64,000 nucleotides of DNA from assembly GCF_000372725.1 (NCBI RefSeq), contig NW_005199861.1, positions 43,418 through 107,417 on the forward strand. Direction: 5' to 3'. Positions 9,330-19,800 of this stretch are shown piece after piece. Position 1 is the first letter of the stretch; every line of letters begins with the position of its first letter. This DNA comes from Emiliania huxleyi CCMP1516 (lineage: Eukaryota > Haptophyta > Isochrysidales > Noelaerhabdaceae). Position numbers and translations under genes: made by a program. The notes under the pieces are model-generated. The model worked only from the letters and a program-made list of their open reading frames with translations. It had not been told where the DNA came from and searched no databases.

Positions 9330-12300
9330 GCCCGCCGCGAGCAACAGCGCTCTGTCCGCGAGGATCAAGGCGCACCTGCGGGAGCGCGGCGTCTTTGACG
9401 AGCTGCGTGCTCTTCTTGTGGCGGACGGACTCGGCTGTGACGTGTCACCCGGCTCGGTGGAGTCGGCGGCGCTGGGAGCGCTGTCGGACGGTTCGCCTGC
9501 TCTCGCTGTGGGTGGCGGCGGCTACCAGCTGCAAGTGCGCCTGTTCGGCGGCCGCGCCTTTGAGGAGGGCGGCGGCCGCCTGCGCGTCTGCGTGCAAATG
9601 GGCGGGGAGCGCTTCACGACCGCGCGAGTGGCGGCGGTGGCGGAGCCTGCCTTGTCCGGCCGGTTCGTCTTCTCTCTGCCGGCGGAGGCCGAGGCGCTGC
9701 TGACGTGGCGCGAGCCGCTCTACCTGCTGGTGCTGCAGTCCCGCCGCCGCTGGCGGGGGAAGGCGGAGGCGGCGGAGGCGGTGGCGGAGGAGGCGGAGGA
9801 GGAGGCGGAGGAGGAGGAGGAGGCGGAAGAGGTTGTCTCTTCGCTGCTGCTCGAGTGGCGCAAGGTGCTGCACCTCGGCGCCTGCTCCCTCTCCCTCGAG
9901 CTGAGCGGCGCGGGCGTGCAGACCACGCTTCCCGCCCACCCGCAGCTTGCTGACCGCGCCTCTTCACACTGGTGAGCTGTGAACAGGCGTGCAGTCCAAG
10001 CTGCCCGTCGGCTGCCTCGAGATCCAGCTCTCCCTCCTCGCACCGCACCCCCTCCCCGGCCCGCTAGCGCCGCCCGCTCCGCCGCTGCACGAGGTGCGAA
10101 GAGATGTGGCCGAGAGGTAGGGGGTGGCGGGGCCGAGGAGCTGGCGGTGCTCTGTGTCCGTGCCCACGACCCATGACAACCGAGAGACACCCATGACAGC
10201 CCGAGAGATGACCTACCGCTCCGCCGCTGCACGAGGCGGGTGCGGTCGAGGCGCAGCTCAAGGCGGAGCGGGCGGCGGAGCTGGACGCCGCGCGCTGTCA
10301 ATGAAAAGCTACCAATTAAAGTAATTAACTTTTAATTCATAGGCGGCGGAGCTGGACGCCGAGCGCCGCTTCTTCAGCTACGCGAAGGCGCGGTGGTCCG
10401 ACTACGTCTCCTCCTCTAACTAATTCAAAGGAATGAGTTAAAAGTAATTAATTAGGCGTGGTGGTCCGACTACGTCTCCTCCTCCGCCTCCCTTGGCCGC
10501 CGGCCGGTCAAGCTGTTTGCCCTGAGCGAGCTTGGCGTGCAGCGGCCAGTGACGTGCTTCGTGCGGCCGCTCGACTCCGGCCGGCTGCTGGAGAGCGCGG
10601 CGCAGGCTGCGCACTTTGTCTCTCTGCTGCGGTGGGAGAGGGCGATGCCGGTTGGAGGGACGGACGTGCGGCAGTCGATTGATTCAAAGTAGTTAATTAA
10701 ACGTAATTAGTTGACAGGTCGGAGGGACGGACGTGTGGCAGTCGATGGGCGCGACGCTGGCGAGGCGTGCCGGCGAGGCGGAGGAGCTCGCGGTGCTGCT
10801 TTGCTCGCTGCTGCTCGGCCTCCGGCTGGACGGCCTTCACAGCAGCCGCCGCGAGCTCTGTTCACAGCCTTCGGGTGTGAACAGGCTTCGGGCTGGAGGC
10901 GTACGTCGCCGTGGGCAAGGACGAGGCGGGGCCGCGCGTCTGGGTGATGAGCGCCGCAGAGCAGGGCAGCTTCACCTTTTGGGACCCGGCCTCGGGCGCG
11001 AGGTATCACCACGCGCCGTGCTCGCCCGCCGCCTCTCCCTACCTGTCCATCGGCTGCGCGTTCAACCACGAGTCCTTCTACGCCAACCTTCAGGCGGACC
11101 TCCCTCTCCTCCCGCCCCCCCCGCCCCCTGTGAACGGCGTCTCTTCACAGCTCCGTGCCGTGAGCAGGAGGACGACGCCCTCTCCTCCTCCTCCCTTGCC
11201 CTCGGGGAGCCGCTGCTCTGGAGAGCGATCGACCCTGCGCTGTTGCGGCGCCTCACGCCGCTACCGGCGCCGCGGCTGACGGCCCCGGCGTCGCAGGACG
11301 GCAGGGTCGGCCGGGAGGTTGCGTTGGAGGCGCAGTTGCGCCGGAGGCTGGAGGCGCACCGCGCGTCGCTCGGCCTCGCGACCTCTTGGGACACCGCCCT
11401 CGAGTCAACCCTCGGCCCGACCACTAGATGCGCCGAGATGCGCCGAGATGCGCCGAGATGCGCCGAGATGCGCCGAGATGCGCCGAGATGAGCCCTCGAG
11501 TCCTCGGCCCCGCCCTCTACGCGGCTGGAGGCGCAGTCCAGTAGCCGTGAGTGACATGTGAAGTTGTACGCCAGGCCCGGCTCTCCACTCGTACGAGCTG
11601 GAGGCGCAGTGCGGCGCCACACTTGGCGACCCTTCCTCCGGCCGGCCAACCCTGACAGAGGTGGAACCTTCTCTGAACCTTCTCTGAGCTACCTTTCAGG
11701 TGCCCCTCCCTCCCGGCGACCCTGACGCGGCGTAGACTTCTCCGAACCCTCTCTGAACCCTCTCTGAACCGCCCTGCAGGCGCACCGGAGTTCAAGCTCG
11801 CCGTCAAGCGCTGCACGCCGACCGGGCACACAGACGCTTCCTAGACACTTCCTAGACACTTCCTAGACACTTCCGAGACACTTCCGAGACACTTCCGAGA
11901 CACTTCCGAGACTCTTCCGAGACACTTCCGAGACACTTCGCTAGCGTTGCATGCCGACCGGGCACCTCCCTTCCTTTCAGCGGCCACAGCACCTAACACC
12001 CGGCATGTCCAGGACATGTCCAGGACATGTCCGTGCCGCGTCTTGCTCAGGCACACCCTTCCGCGGCTGCCCCACCCGCCATACGGGCATGTCCAGGACA
12101 CGTCCCCGACATGTCCACGCCGGGCTTAGGCACACCTTCCGCGGCTACCCCGCCCACTTTACGCACGCGAGACCCGCCGCGATGGCGCGCCACCTCGCCA
12201 CCGCCGCCGGGGCTGCCGGCGTGCTGCAGTGCAAGGCGCCGCGCGCCAGGCTTGCGCTGCGGCTGCGCACCTTTGCCTACCCCGACGGAGTCACCTCGGC

Positions 12301-12337
12301 GTGGCTCCTCCTCGCCTGCAGCGCCGCGCTCGAGTAG
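9330..12337 (+). CDS. CEP76: Centrosomal protein of 76 kDa (CEP76)
   Basis: Centriole-associated protein that limits centriole reduplication in animals; fits a flagellated cell. The start MPAASNSALSARIKAHLRER at 9330 aligns with the CEP76 N-terminus. Next come the C2-like part (GGYQLQVRLFGGRAFEEGG, LLLEWRKVLHLGACSLSLEL), RRFFSYAKARWSDYVSSSAS, GRRPVKLFALSELGVQRPVT, the degenerate transglutaminase-like core (ELAVLLCSLLLGFGLEAYVAV, VWVMSAAEQGSFTFWDPASG, YLSIGCAFNHESFYANLQAD), LATSWDTALESVLGPALYAYELEA, PTGHTFRGYPAHFTHARPAA and the C-terminal LRTFAYPDGVTSAWLLLACS with the stop at 12337. Order and spacing follow the family along its length. About ten introns were seen. Most open with a copy of the following exon, and several must be GC-AG to restore conserved residues. 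Confidence 0.93.
10240..10500 (+). repeat. Two successive exon-copy introns in CEP76
   Basis: Tract gcggcggagctggacgcc occurs at about 10272 and 10343, around an AT-rich filler ending TTCATAG. Tract ggtggtccgactacgtctcc occurs at about 10391 and 10459, around a filler ending TTAATTAG. Both introns read GC...AG, and removing them gives RAAELDAERRFFSYAKARWW (or ARWS) DYVSSSAS, matching CEP76. A third such pair, ggagggacggacgtg, flanks the intron ending at about 10719. Confidence 0.9.
10836..10889 (+). other. GC-AG hairpin intron in CEP76 with duplicated exon start
   Basis: The intron's first 16 nt (GCCTCCGGCTGGACGG) nearly repeat the first 16 nt of the next exon (GCTTCGGGCTGGAGGC). The body carries TTCACAGC...TGTGAACAG. 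Excision gives LLLGFGLEAYVAVG, which matches the conserved CEP76 sequence; no GT donor does so. Confidence 0.85.
11131..11168 (+). other. 38-nt hairpin mini-intron in CEP76
   Basis: Opens GTGAACGGCGTCTCTTCACA and closes CCGTGAGCAG, between PPPPPP and DDALSSSSLA codons. This is one of the cleanest examples of the family on the plus strand. Confidence 0.7.
11415..11955 (+). repeat. CEP76 introns filled with 10-12 bp minisatellites
   Basis: Three array types occur in neighbouring introns: gatgcgccga x7 (11428-11490), tctctgaacc (11660-11770), and cttcctagacac/cttccgagac (11835-11940). Exon copies flank them: ccctcgagtc...cctcggccc, gctggaggcgcagt, and gcacgccgaccgggcac. Confidence 0.9.
12004..12118 (+). 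repeat. Palindromic GGACATGTCC minisatellite intron
   Basis: Copies of the self-complementary decamer GGACATGTCC (some degenerate) fill the last introns of CEP76. The same decamer fills two introns of the ankyrin gene at 21218-21249 and 21391-21420. Confidence 0.9.
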
Positions 12338-13204
12338 GAGGGCTGAGATGCGGCAGCGGAAAGGGCGCGTTTCCTTGGCGATGCTCCCCTCGCAGGCCAC
12401 GGCATGACATCTGCACCGGTGCTCTCCGGAGCGCTAAGGGTAGTTTCCCTGCCTGCTCTCCGCAGTCCGCCATGCCACCTCCCCTGGTGGAGTCAGATCT
12501 CTCTGCTCAGTAGTCTGGAGGTGAGTCAATCCTCCTACCGTTGCATTTGTGGGGACGTCGGCCAACGCTCGGCTCTGAGGGCCCCGGTTTAGTGTGGAGC
12601 TTCTCTGTGAGGACTCTGTCCGACTCTGTCAGGACTCATGTCAAGACTCTGTCAAGACTGTCTCTGTCAGTCAGGACTGTCCGGACACGGCGGGGAGCTT
12701 CACGGCAGGTAGGTTGGTAAGGTAAGGTAAGGTGTTAATTTCTCTCACGTCAACACATCACACCCACAAATATAACCCTGCACAAAGATCGCAAGGTGGG
12801 GCTTCAAGGGCGGGGTCCGGGGACCTGCTCCTTTTTACCCATCTCACAGTAGCCGAGAGGTGTCCGTTATTTATTTATTTATTTAGCAACACATCGATGT
12901 GCACAAAAAGAGTGGTGCTGGTGGGGCAAGGGGGGGCAACCCTCGCCAACAAGCAACATGCGCAGCCGCAGGCGGGCCGCGGTCGGGTCGCGCAACGGGG
13001 CTTTGATTACAGATTAGGCGCATGTGTGTGCTCTGGTGTAGGTCATCTGTGTGTGCCATCTGACAATTGCAGCGCGCTAGTCGTCTGCTCTGCATGTACA
13101 TGTGTGCTCGAGTCGTGTGGAGTGATGAAGTGAAACCACCGCAACTGAAAAGTGAACAACATCGGCTGTGGTGTGAGTGTGTCCACGAGTCGCGAGTCGT
13201 TAGG
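12338..13204. other. Convergent intergenic region
   Basis: Lies between the 3' ends of CEP76 (+) and the chimeric membrane gene (-). It holds degenerate ggactctgtc/aagactctgtc repeats (12605-12685), a ggtaaggtaaggtaaggt run (12715-12735) and an atttatttatttattta tract (12865). No coding sequence is apparent. Confidence 0.6.
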
Positions 13205-16200
13205 TCATTTAGGAGCCGGCGGCTTCATCTCAGCCTCGTCCACCGCGGACTCCACCGCGGCCTCTCCGAACTTAGGGGTCTTTGCAGCAGAGTCTTCGAC
13301 CGCCTCAACCGTCTCCACGTCTGTCTCCACGTCGGCCTTTCCGACCGCAGGGATAGCCACCGCAACGGAATCGGCCACGGAGGTCTCCACCGCAGCCTCC
13401 ACCGCCGCACCCTCCGCCTCCGCAACCTCCGCAACCGTTGTCCCCGCTGCCGCCGCCTCAGTCGCCACCGCTTTTGTTCCGACCATAGCGTCATCCAGCT
13501 CGTCTCCTGTGGCGAGCTCAGCCCCTGCCTCCTGCTCGGGAACGGAGAGGGCCGGCGGAGCGTCCGGACCACCTCCTTCAGCTGCCCGCTCGGACCGGAG
13601 GGACGGCACTGCGACGTGCGTCGTCGCCATCTCCTCCCGCCAGTTTGACTGCTCCCGGTTCGCCCGTTGCGCGTGCATCACCTGCCACAGGGGGGGCTTT
13701 GTAGAGTCAGAGTGCACGGGGAGCAGGGGGTGGGGGTGGGGGGGCGTTCCTCGACGTGCAGCTTCTTATAAAGATAACAGCAGAGGCAAGCCAGCAACAG
13801 CAGGCTAACAAGGCCGATGACCTATTGAAACGCCTCGACTTCCACCCTGCAAAATGTGAAGTGGGCGGTACAGCCACAAGACCGAAACGACGGGAGCAAA
13901 GACTTCGACATCAAAGGTCCCGACGTGGTTGATTTTGACTTTGCCGCCGTCGTCGTCATCATCATCGTCGTCGTCCGTGCCCTCGACAACGGTTTGAACT
14001 ACTGTTGGGGGTGTCACATCCTGCACACGGGCGTACTCAGAAGTGCGCCGGTTGATAGGAGCCCCTTGAGTGTGTGGTGGGGCAAGGCCGAGACACCTCC
14101 ACATCGATGCCGAACGCTTCGCTGGCGGCCTCAGCAGTCGCTGTGGCAGGTTTGAGGTTGGACTTGATCTCCTCCGCCTAGGTTGTGCAAATTGAGTACG
14201 TGTGCGCTCCATCTCCACATTGTGCCATTGTGAGGTGCGACGGCGCATGAGCAGCGTCGGTCGCAGCGATCGAGACTCGGAGCGTTGTGCTGCCGTCCTC
14301 TTGCAGCCGACGCGCTCTCGTTGTTTCGGCCTCCTCGATGGCAACGTCCGAGGAGGTGACCCCGGCAGCAGCTGATTCGGCAATGCTGCGTTTCAAGCTT
14401 TCAAGGCCCTCTGTCCACGACCAGCTACTCGGTACGGAGAGGTCAAAAGCCACGTAGAGGGCCTTGAAAAGTGGCGGTGGTGGCGGTGGAGGCGTCGGCA
14501 TTGATGAGGGAGGAGGTGTCGGTGATGGCGACGGCGGAGCAGGTGGCGGTGCGAGCGAGGTAAGGGCGGTCGTTGTAGAAGAGGAAGACGGCGATCGCGC
14601 CCGGCAACGCGTCTGCTGCAGCTGCCGCCACCGCCGCCTCCGCCGCCGCGTGCGTTGGGAAGCGCACGCGCCACCGGCCCTCCTCGTAGCGCGGGTTCTC
14701 AAACGCCCCGAGAGCACTGCGCAGCTCGGCCTCGGCGCCGGCGCCGTCGAGCCCGCCGCCCTTCTCGATGAGGATGACCACCTCGCCGTCCAGCTCCGCC
14801 GGTCGGGCTGGCACGGAGCGGTGGCGGATGACGATCGTGCCGAAGAGAGAGGCGTAGACGTCGCCCATGACCTGCGGAGGGGCGAGGAGAGGGGAGGCGT
14901 GGGGAGAAGCACGGGCATGTGTGCGGGCGAGAGAGTGGGGAGTAGAAGAGCGGCGGGCTGTGAGGGCGGCGGAGAGAAGGCGGCGCGGACCTTGAGGGCT
15001 TGATAGAAGAAATCGTCCTCTGCCGCCGTCCTTGGCTTTTGCGGGAGCGAAGAGAAGCTGCGGAGGGGGGGCGCACGGGGGGGGGCGGCAGAGTGTGAGA
15101 GAAGCGACACGTGATCGATAGGCGCAGAGGGAAGGCCTGTCCTCCCACGCGGCGCAGCCACTAGGTCTGGGGTGGGTCTGGGGCGGTGGCGCACTCCCAG
15201 AAGAGGGCGGTCACGTGCTCGCCGAGCGGGTGGCGCAGGAAGCGCCGCACGTTCGCCAGATACTCTCCGGTCACGTCGGGGTGGTCCGGCGAGGCCCAGC
15301 CGTAGGTCAGCCCGGCGACTTCGCGACTCAGCGAGCGCAGCGCCGCAACAGCCTCCTCCGGCGTGAGGAAGATGCGGATGCGTCGCTCCTCCTCCAACCG
15401 CTCCAGCTCTTGCCGGCGGAGGAGCTCGGGCAGCACCGCCTCGGAGCCGTCGGCGCGCAGGAACTCGGCGCGGAGCAGCTTGATGGCGCCGGAGTGGAGG
15501 GCGGCGACGAGCGCCTCGTCGAGGGCCGCCAGCAGCGGGATGCCCTTGTGGTCGGCGGCGGTGAGCTTGGGCAGCGAGGCTGCAGCGGTAGCAGAGGCCC
15601 TCTTGGCCTCCTCGAGCAGAATCACGTCCCCCTCGGGCAAAGTGGCGGCGCTCGGCGTGCTGACGCTGTTGAGCTGGTCCTTGAGCGACTGGATCTCGTC
15701 CTTGAGCGACTGGTTCTCGTCCTGCTTGAGCGAGTGGTGCTCCTTGAGCGACTGGATCTCGTCCCTGAGCTTGCGCAGCTCCGTCTCGTTGTTCTTGGAG
15801 GCGGTGCAGCCCACTTGAGCATCTCCTGCACCGGGGAGAGCGCGACTGTGAGTAGGCATCGGGATGCGAACGGTGGCCGGGTCGCGCGCGAGAGATGGTG
15901 GTGGAATGGGAGGTGCGGCTGAGGCAGGCGGGAGCGGTGCGTGGGTGACAGAGCGTGGGGCGGCGGTGCCAGAGGCGGTGGTGGCGGGTGGCGGAGGCAG
16001 CGGGCCGGAAAGGTCGACCTGCAAAGTCGTCCTGAGGACCGTCCTCCTGCTCTGCTTGCGCGGCGGAGAGAGCGGCCGCTCTCTCCTCGAGGCTGGTCCC
16101 GTGCAAGAGCTCGAGCGCGACGGCAGTGCACGGGTCCTTTGGCTGCTCGGCCAGCGCCTTGCCGACCGCCTTGCGAAGGCGCTGCTCGAGCGGGCCGCGC

Positions 16201-16256
16201 CAGCAGGACAGGTACTCCTCCGCGGAGGTGGCGGTAGCGGCGCTGTTCGGCATCAC
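13205..16256 (-). CDS. Chimeric gene: DPY-30-like/coiled-coil N-terminus joined to membrane protein C-terminus
   Basis: Start MMPNSAATATSAEEYLSCWR at 16256 opens a DPY-30/RIIa-like docking helix pair (residues about 12-48, ending QPKDPCTAVALELL). A coiled coil (LRKLRDEIQSLKEHHSLKQD, about 15780) and a conserved module (LTAADHKGIPLLAALDEALV to FLRHPLGEHVTALFWECA, 15570-15190) follow, then a second module (VMGDVYASLFGTIVIRHRSV to IAVFLFYNDRPYLAR, 14870-14560). All of this is paralogous to the plus-strand gene at 52.5 kb. After about 14555 the paralogy stops. A Pro-rich linker leads into an ectodomain-like part (SVPSSWSWTEGLESLKRSIA, AEEIKSNLKPATATAEAASE, an Asp run at 13965), one membrane helix (VIGLVSLLLLACLCCYLYKK, about 13790) and an Ala/Glu/Val-rich tail ending at 13205. 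It could be one fusion gene or two abutting genes; splice borders near 14450 would decide. Confidence 0.6.
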
Positions 16257-16804
16257 GTACTTCTCCTTAGGCGTCGGCTCTCCGGAGAGGTGGCGACAGC
16301 GGTGTGCTCAACAGCGCTCAACAGCGGCTCCTGCTCAACCGCGGCTTCCTGCTCAACCGCGGCTCGCGATGAGGCAGTCACGCTCGGCAAACCCCGCAAA
16401 GTGACCCGTTTTTACCCACCCACGCCCGTGCGCGCGTATCTTAGCTAAGGTACGCGGCCACACGCGCTGGCGCTTTCAAGCAAAGGGGTCTCCGCGCGCG
16501 GCGTCGGCGCACGCCGGGCGCGGGGGGGCAGCGGCGGCGGCGGCGGCGGGGGGGGGGGATGGATGCTAGAGACTCTCACTGATCACGTACAATGACCACA
16601 ATTTCAAGCAGAAGCACAGAGCACACGCCCCCCAGCACAGCGGGGCGCTGGGTACAGAAAGAACATGATCCGCGCCCGTCAAACCACAACGCAACGACAC
16701 ATCGCTCTCGGTTGTAACCGGTACACGCCATGCGACGCGCGTCATCCTGCGTGCGGGCTGCTGGGCCCCGCAAAACACCGGTCCGCAGCCTACCTGCGAA
16801 TGCG

Positions 16805-19800
16805 TCATCCCGCGCCGGGAGCGGCTCCGAGCGACGCGGCGTGCACGCCGGCGCTCAGCACGGCGTGTGGCGAGTAGTTGCGCAGCGACGAGACGGTGCG
16901 GTAGAGCGCGGGTCCGTGCACGGCCGCCTGCGACAGCAGCAGCACCAGCCCTAGCGCCAGCGCGTACACGGCGGCGAAGGCGGCCGCGAGCAGCAGCAGC
17001 AGCAGCAGCCCTGCCAGAGCGCGGCAACCCCAGTGCCGCAGCGCCCGCACCCACCGCCGCCGCCTCCTCCTCCTCTGCTCGACCGTAAGCATGCGCCGCT
17101 CCCGCGCCAAGCCGGCCGCGTCCGCGCGAGCCCTCGGCTGCGGCGGCGGCGCCTGGGCGTAGCGGCCGGGGGATGGGGTGCGGCCAGAGGGTGCAGCCGA
17201 GGTGCAACTCGCCCCCGGCTACGCAACAGTGTGGCCGAGATGCGGCTGCGATGCAGCCGAGGTGCAGCCGAAGTGCAGCCGAAGTGCAGCCGAGGTGCAG
17301 CCGAAGTGCGGCCGAAGTGCAACCGAAGTGTGGGGCGTGCGCCTGGTAGTGTCCGAGCGGGTAGGGCGGCTCGTCGGGTGGCGGTGCGCCTATTCACAGC
17401 GACACCGCCGTGAAGAGGCGCCGTTCACGGCTGCGTGCGGACGGACGGCGGCGGGGGCGCGTAGAGAGATGGTGGCGATAACTGCGGCGGCGAGGAGGAG
17501 GAGGATGTAGGAGGCCGCGGTGAGTGCTGTGGCGGCGTGCTCGGGCAAGTCGACTGCATAGGTGGTCGCCTGCTCACACCCCGCGGCTGTGAAGAGGCGC
17601 CGTTCACAGCTGCGTCGGCCGGGCGGCGGCGTCGGCGGCTGCGTTGGTGAGGGGGTCGTAGAGCTGCAGCTGCATCCCCCACGCCCTCCACACCACCGAC
17701 GTCGAGCCTATTCACAGCTGGACCTCCCTGTTCACAGCTCCACACCCTCCCCCACGCCCTCCTCGCCACCGACGGCAGACCGTTCTGCAGCCGCGGCACG
17801 CAGCCATGCCCGCCCGCCCCGCCGCCGCACCACCCTCCCGCCCCCTCGCCCCGCTGCAGGGCCGCGCCGGCACCGCCGCCGCCGATCAGCGCCTCAAACA
17901 AGCGGCACGCGGCGGGCGGGCGGCGCGGCGGCGGCACAGGCAGCAGCGTCCCGTTCGGACTGACAGGCCGGTGGCGGGAGGAGGCGAGGCGGGGGGCGAA
18001 GGCAGTTGCGGAGGGGAGGGGGCTGGCCTGTTCACAGCTGGAGGTGTGAAGAGACGTCTCTTCACACCGGAGGCGGAGGGGTGGGGGCTCGGCTGGTGCA
18101 GGAATGGGCATGGGGTGTGTCGAACTCTTCACAGCGAGTGCGCCACGAGCAACGCGCTGGAGCGGACCTCGCCTATCTCTCGGCTGCGTCTCGGCTACCT
18201 CTCGCCCAGCAGTGCGTCGCAGCCACGGCGGCGGGGTGGACCCACCTGCGAAGTGTGAAGAGGTGCGGTGTGAACAAGCGGCGGGGTGGGCCCAGCTGGT
18301 AGGTGTGAAGAGGCGCGGTGTGAACAAGCGGCGGGGTGGGCCCAGCTGGTAGGTGTGAAGAGGTGCGGTGTGAACAAGCGAGGAGCGGGTGTGAAGAGGT
18401 GCGGTGTGACCAAGCGGGGGTGCGAGGCGCGAGGTGCGGAAGAGGAGGGCGCACTTTGAGTTGGCGAGCAGCTGGCGTGTCCACGACTGCACTGCGCCTG
18501 AAGGACTCAAACCTCTCGCTGATCAGCTCACTGGAAGGCTGCTGCCGTCTCCACGACGGCACTGCGCCGAAGAAGCCGAGTCGGCCTTCAAACGTGAAGT
18601 GCGCCTGAGGAGCAAAAGGAGCGGGCTCCTGCGGGAACGTTCCGAGAAAGTACCATCCGCCGTCGGCCCTCAACAGCAAAGTGCGCCTGCGCGCCCGCGG
18701 ACAGCATCGCTACCGCCAGGCGCTCGATCGCCTCCTCCTCCTCCTATTACTTCAACCACCAGTCGACATCCTGATCATTGCAGCAGCCACCGCCTCCGCC
18801 GCCCGCTCCCTCGCCTCCTCCTCCTCCCGCCCCTCCCTCCTCCCGCCGCCAACTCCGCCGACCCCTCGCCCCGAGCGGGCCAGCCGCCGTACCGCTCTCC
18901 TCCTCCCAACTGCCCACGCCGCCTCCGCCGCCCCCGCCGCCCCTGCCGCCTCCACCGCCTCCGCCGCCTCCGCCGCCTCCCTCGCCACCTGCCGCCGCTG
19001 CCGCCGCCGCGCCGCCGCCGCGCCGAGCATTGCGTCGAGGCACGCGGGCAGCGCTGGCGCCGCCTTAGCCCCGCAGTACCACGCCAGCGTCTTAATTGAG
19101 AACTGTTACTCTTCACTGACCGAGGCATGATTCACTGATCGAGGCATCTCGCCTTCGCCCCGAAGTTCCACGCCAGCGTGTTCGGGTCCGCGCCGGCGGC
19201 GAGGAGAGGCAGCGCGAGAGGGAGGGCCTGCCACCCCCGGGCGCGAGGTGTGAAGAGTGCGAGGTGTGAAGAGTGCGAGGTGTGAAGAGCGCGAGGTGTG
19301 AAGAGTGCGAGGTGTGAAGAGTGCGAGGTGTGAAGAGTGCGAGGTGTGAAGAGTGCGAGGTGTGGAGAGTGCGAGGTGTGGAGAGTGCGAGGTGTGGAGA
19401 GTGCGAGGTGTGGAGAGTGCGAGGTGTGGAGAGTGCGAGGTGTGAAGAGTGCGAGGTGTGAAGAGTGCGAGGTGTGGAGAGTGCGAGGTGTGAAGAGAGC
19501 GAGGTGTGGAGAGTGCGAGGTGTGGAGAGAGCGAGGTGTGGAGAGTGCGAGGTGTGAAGAGTGCGAGGTGTGGAGAGTGCGAGGTGTGAAGAGTGCGAGG
19601 TGTGAAGAGAGCGAGGTGTGAAGAGTGCGAGGTGTGAAGAGTGCGAGGTGTGGAGAGTGCGAGGTGTGGAGAGAGCGAGGTGTGGAGAGAGCGAGGTGTG
19701 GAGAGTGCGAGGTGTGGAGAGGCGGAGGTGTGGAGAGGCGGTGCGAGGTGTGAACCGAAGCGCGTTCTGCTGATATGTCTCGGTTGCATCTCGGCTGTAT

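Noticed and set aside
14178-16256. A single 692-residue protein
   Set aside because: The long frame reads through introns; comparison with the paralogue at 52.5 kb shows the modules lie in different frames.
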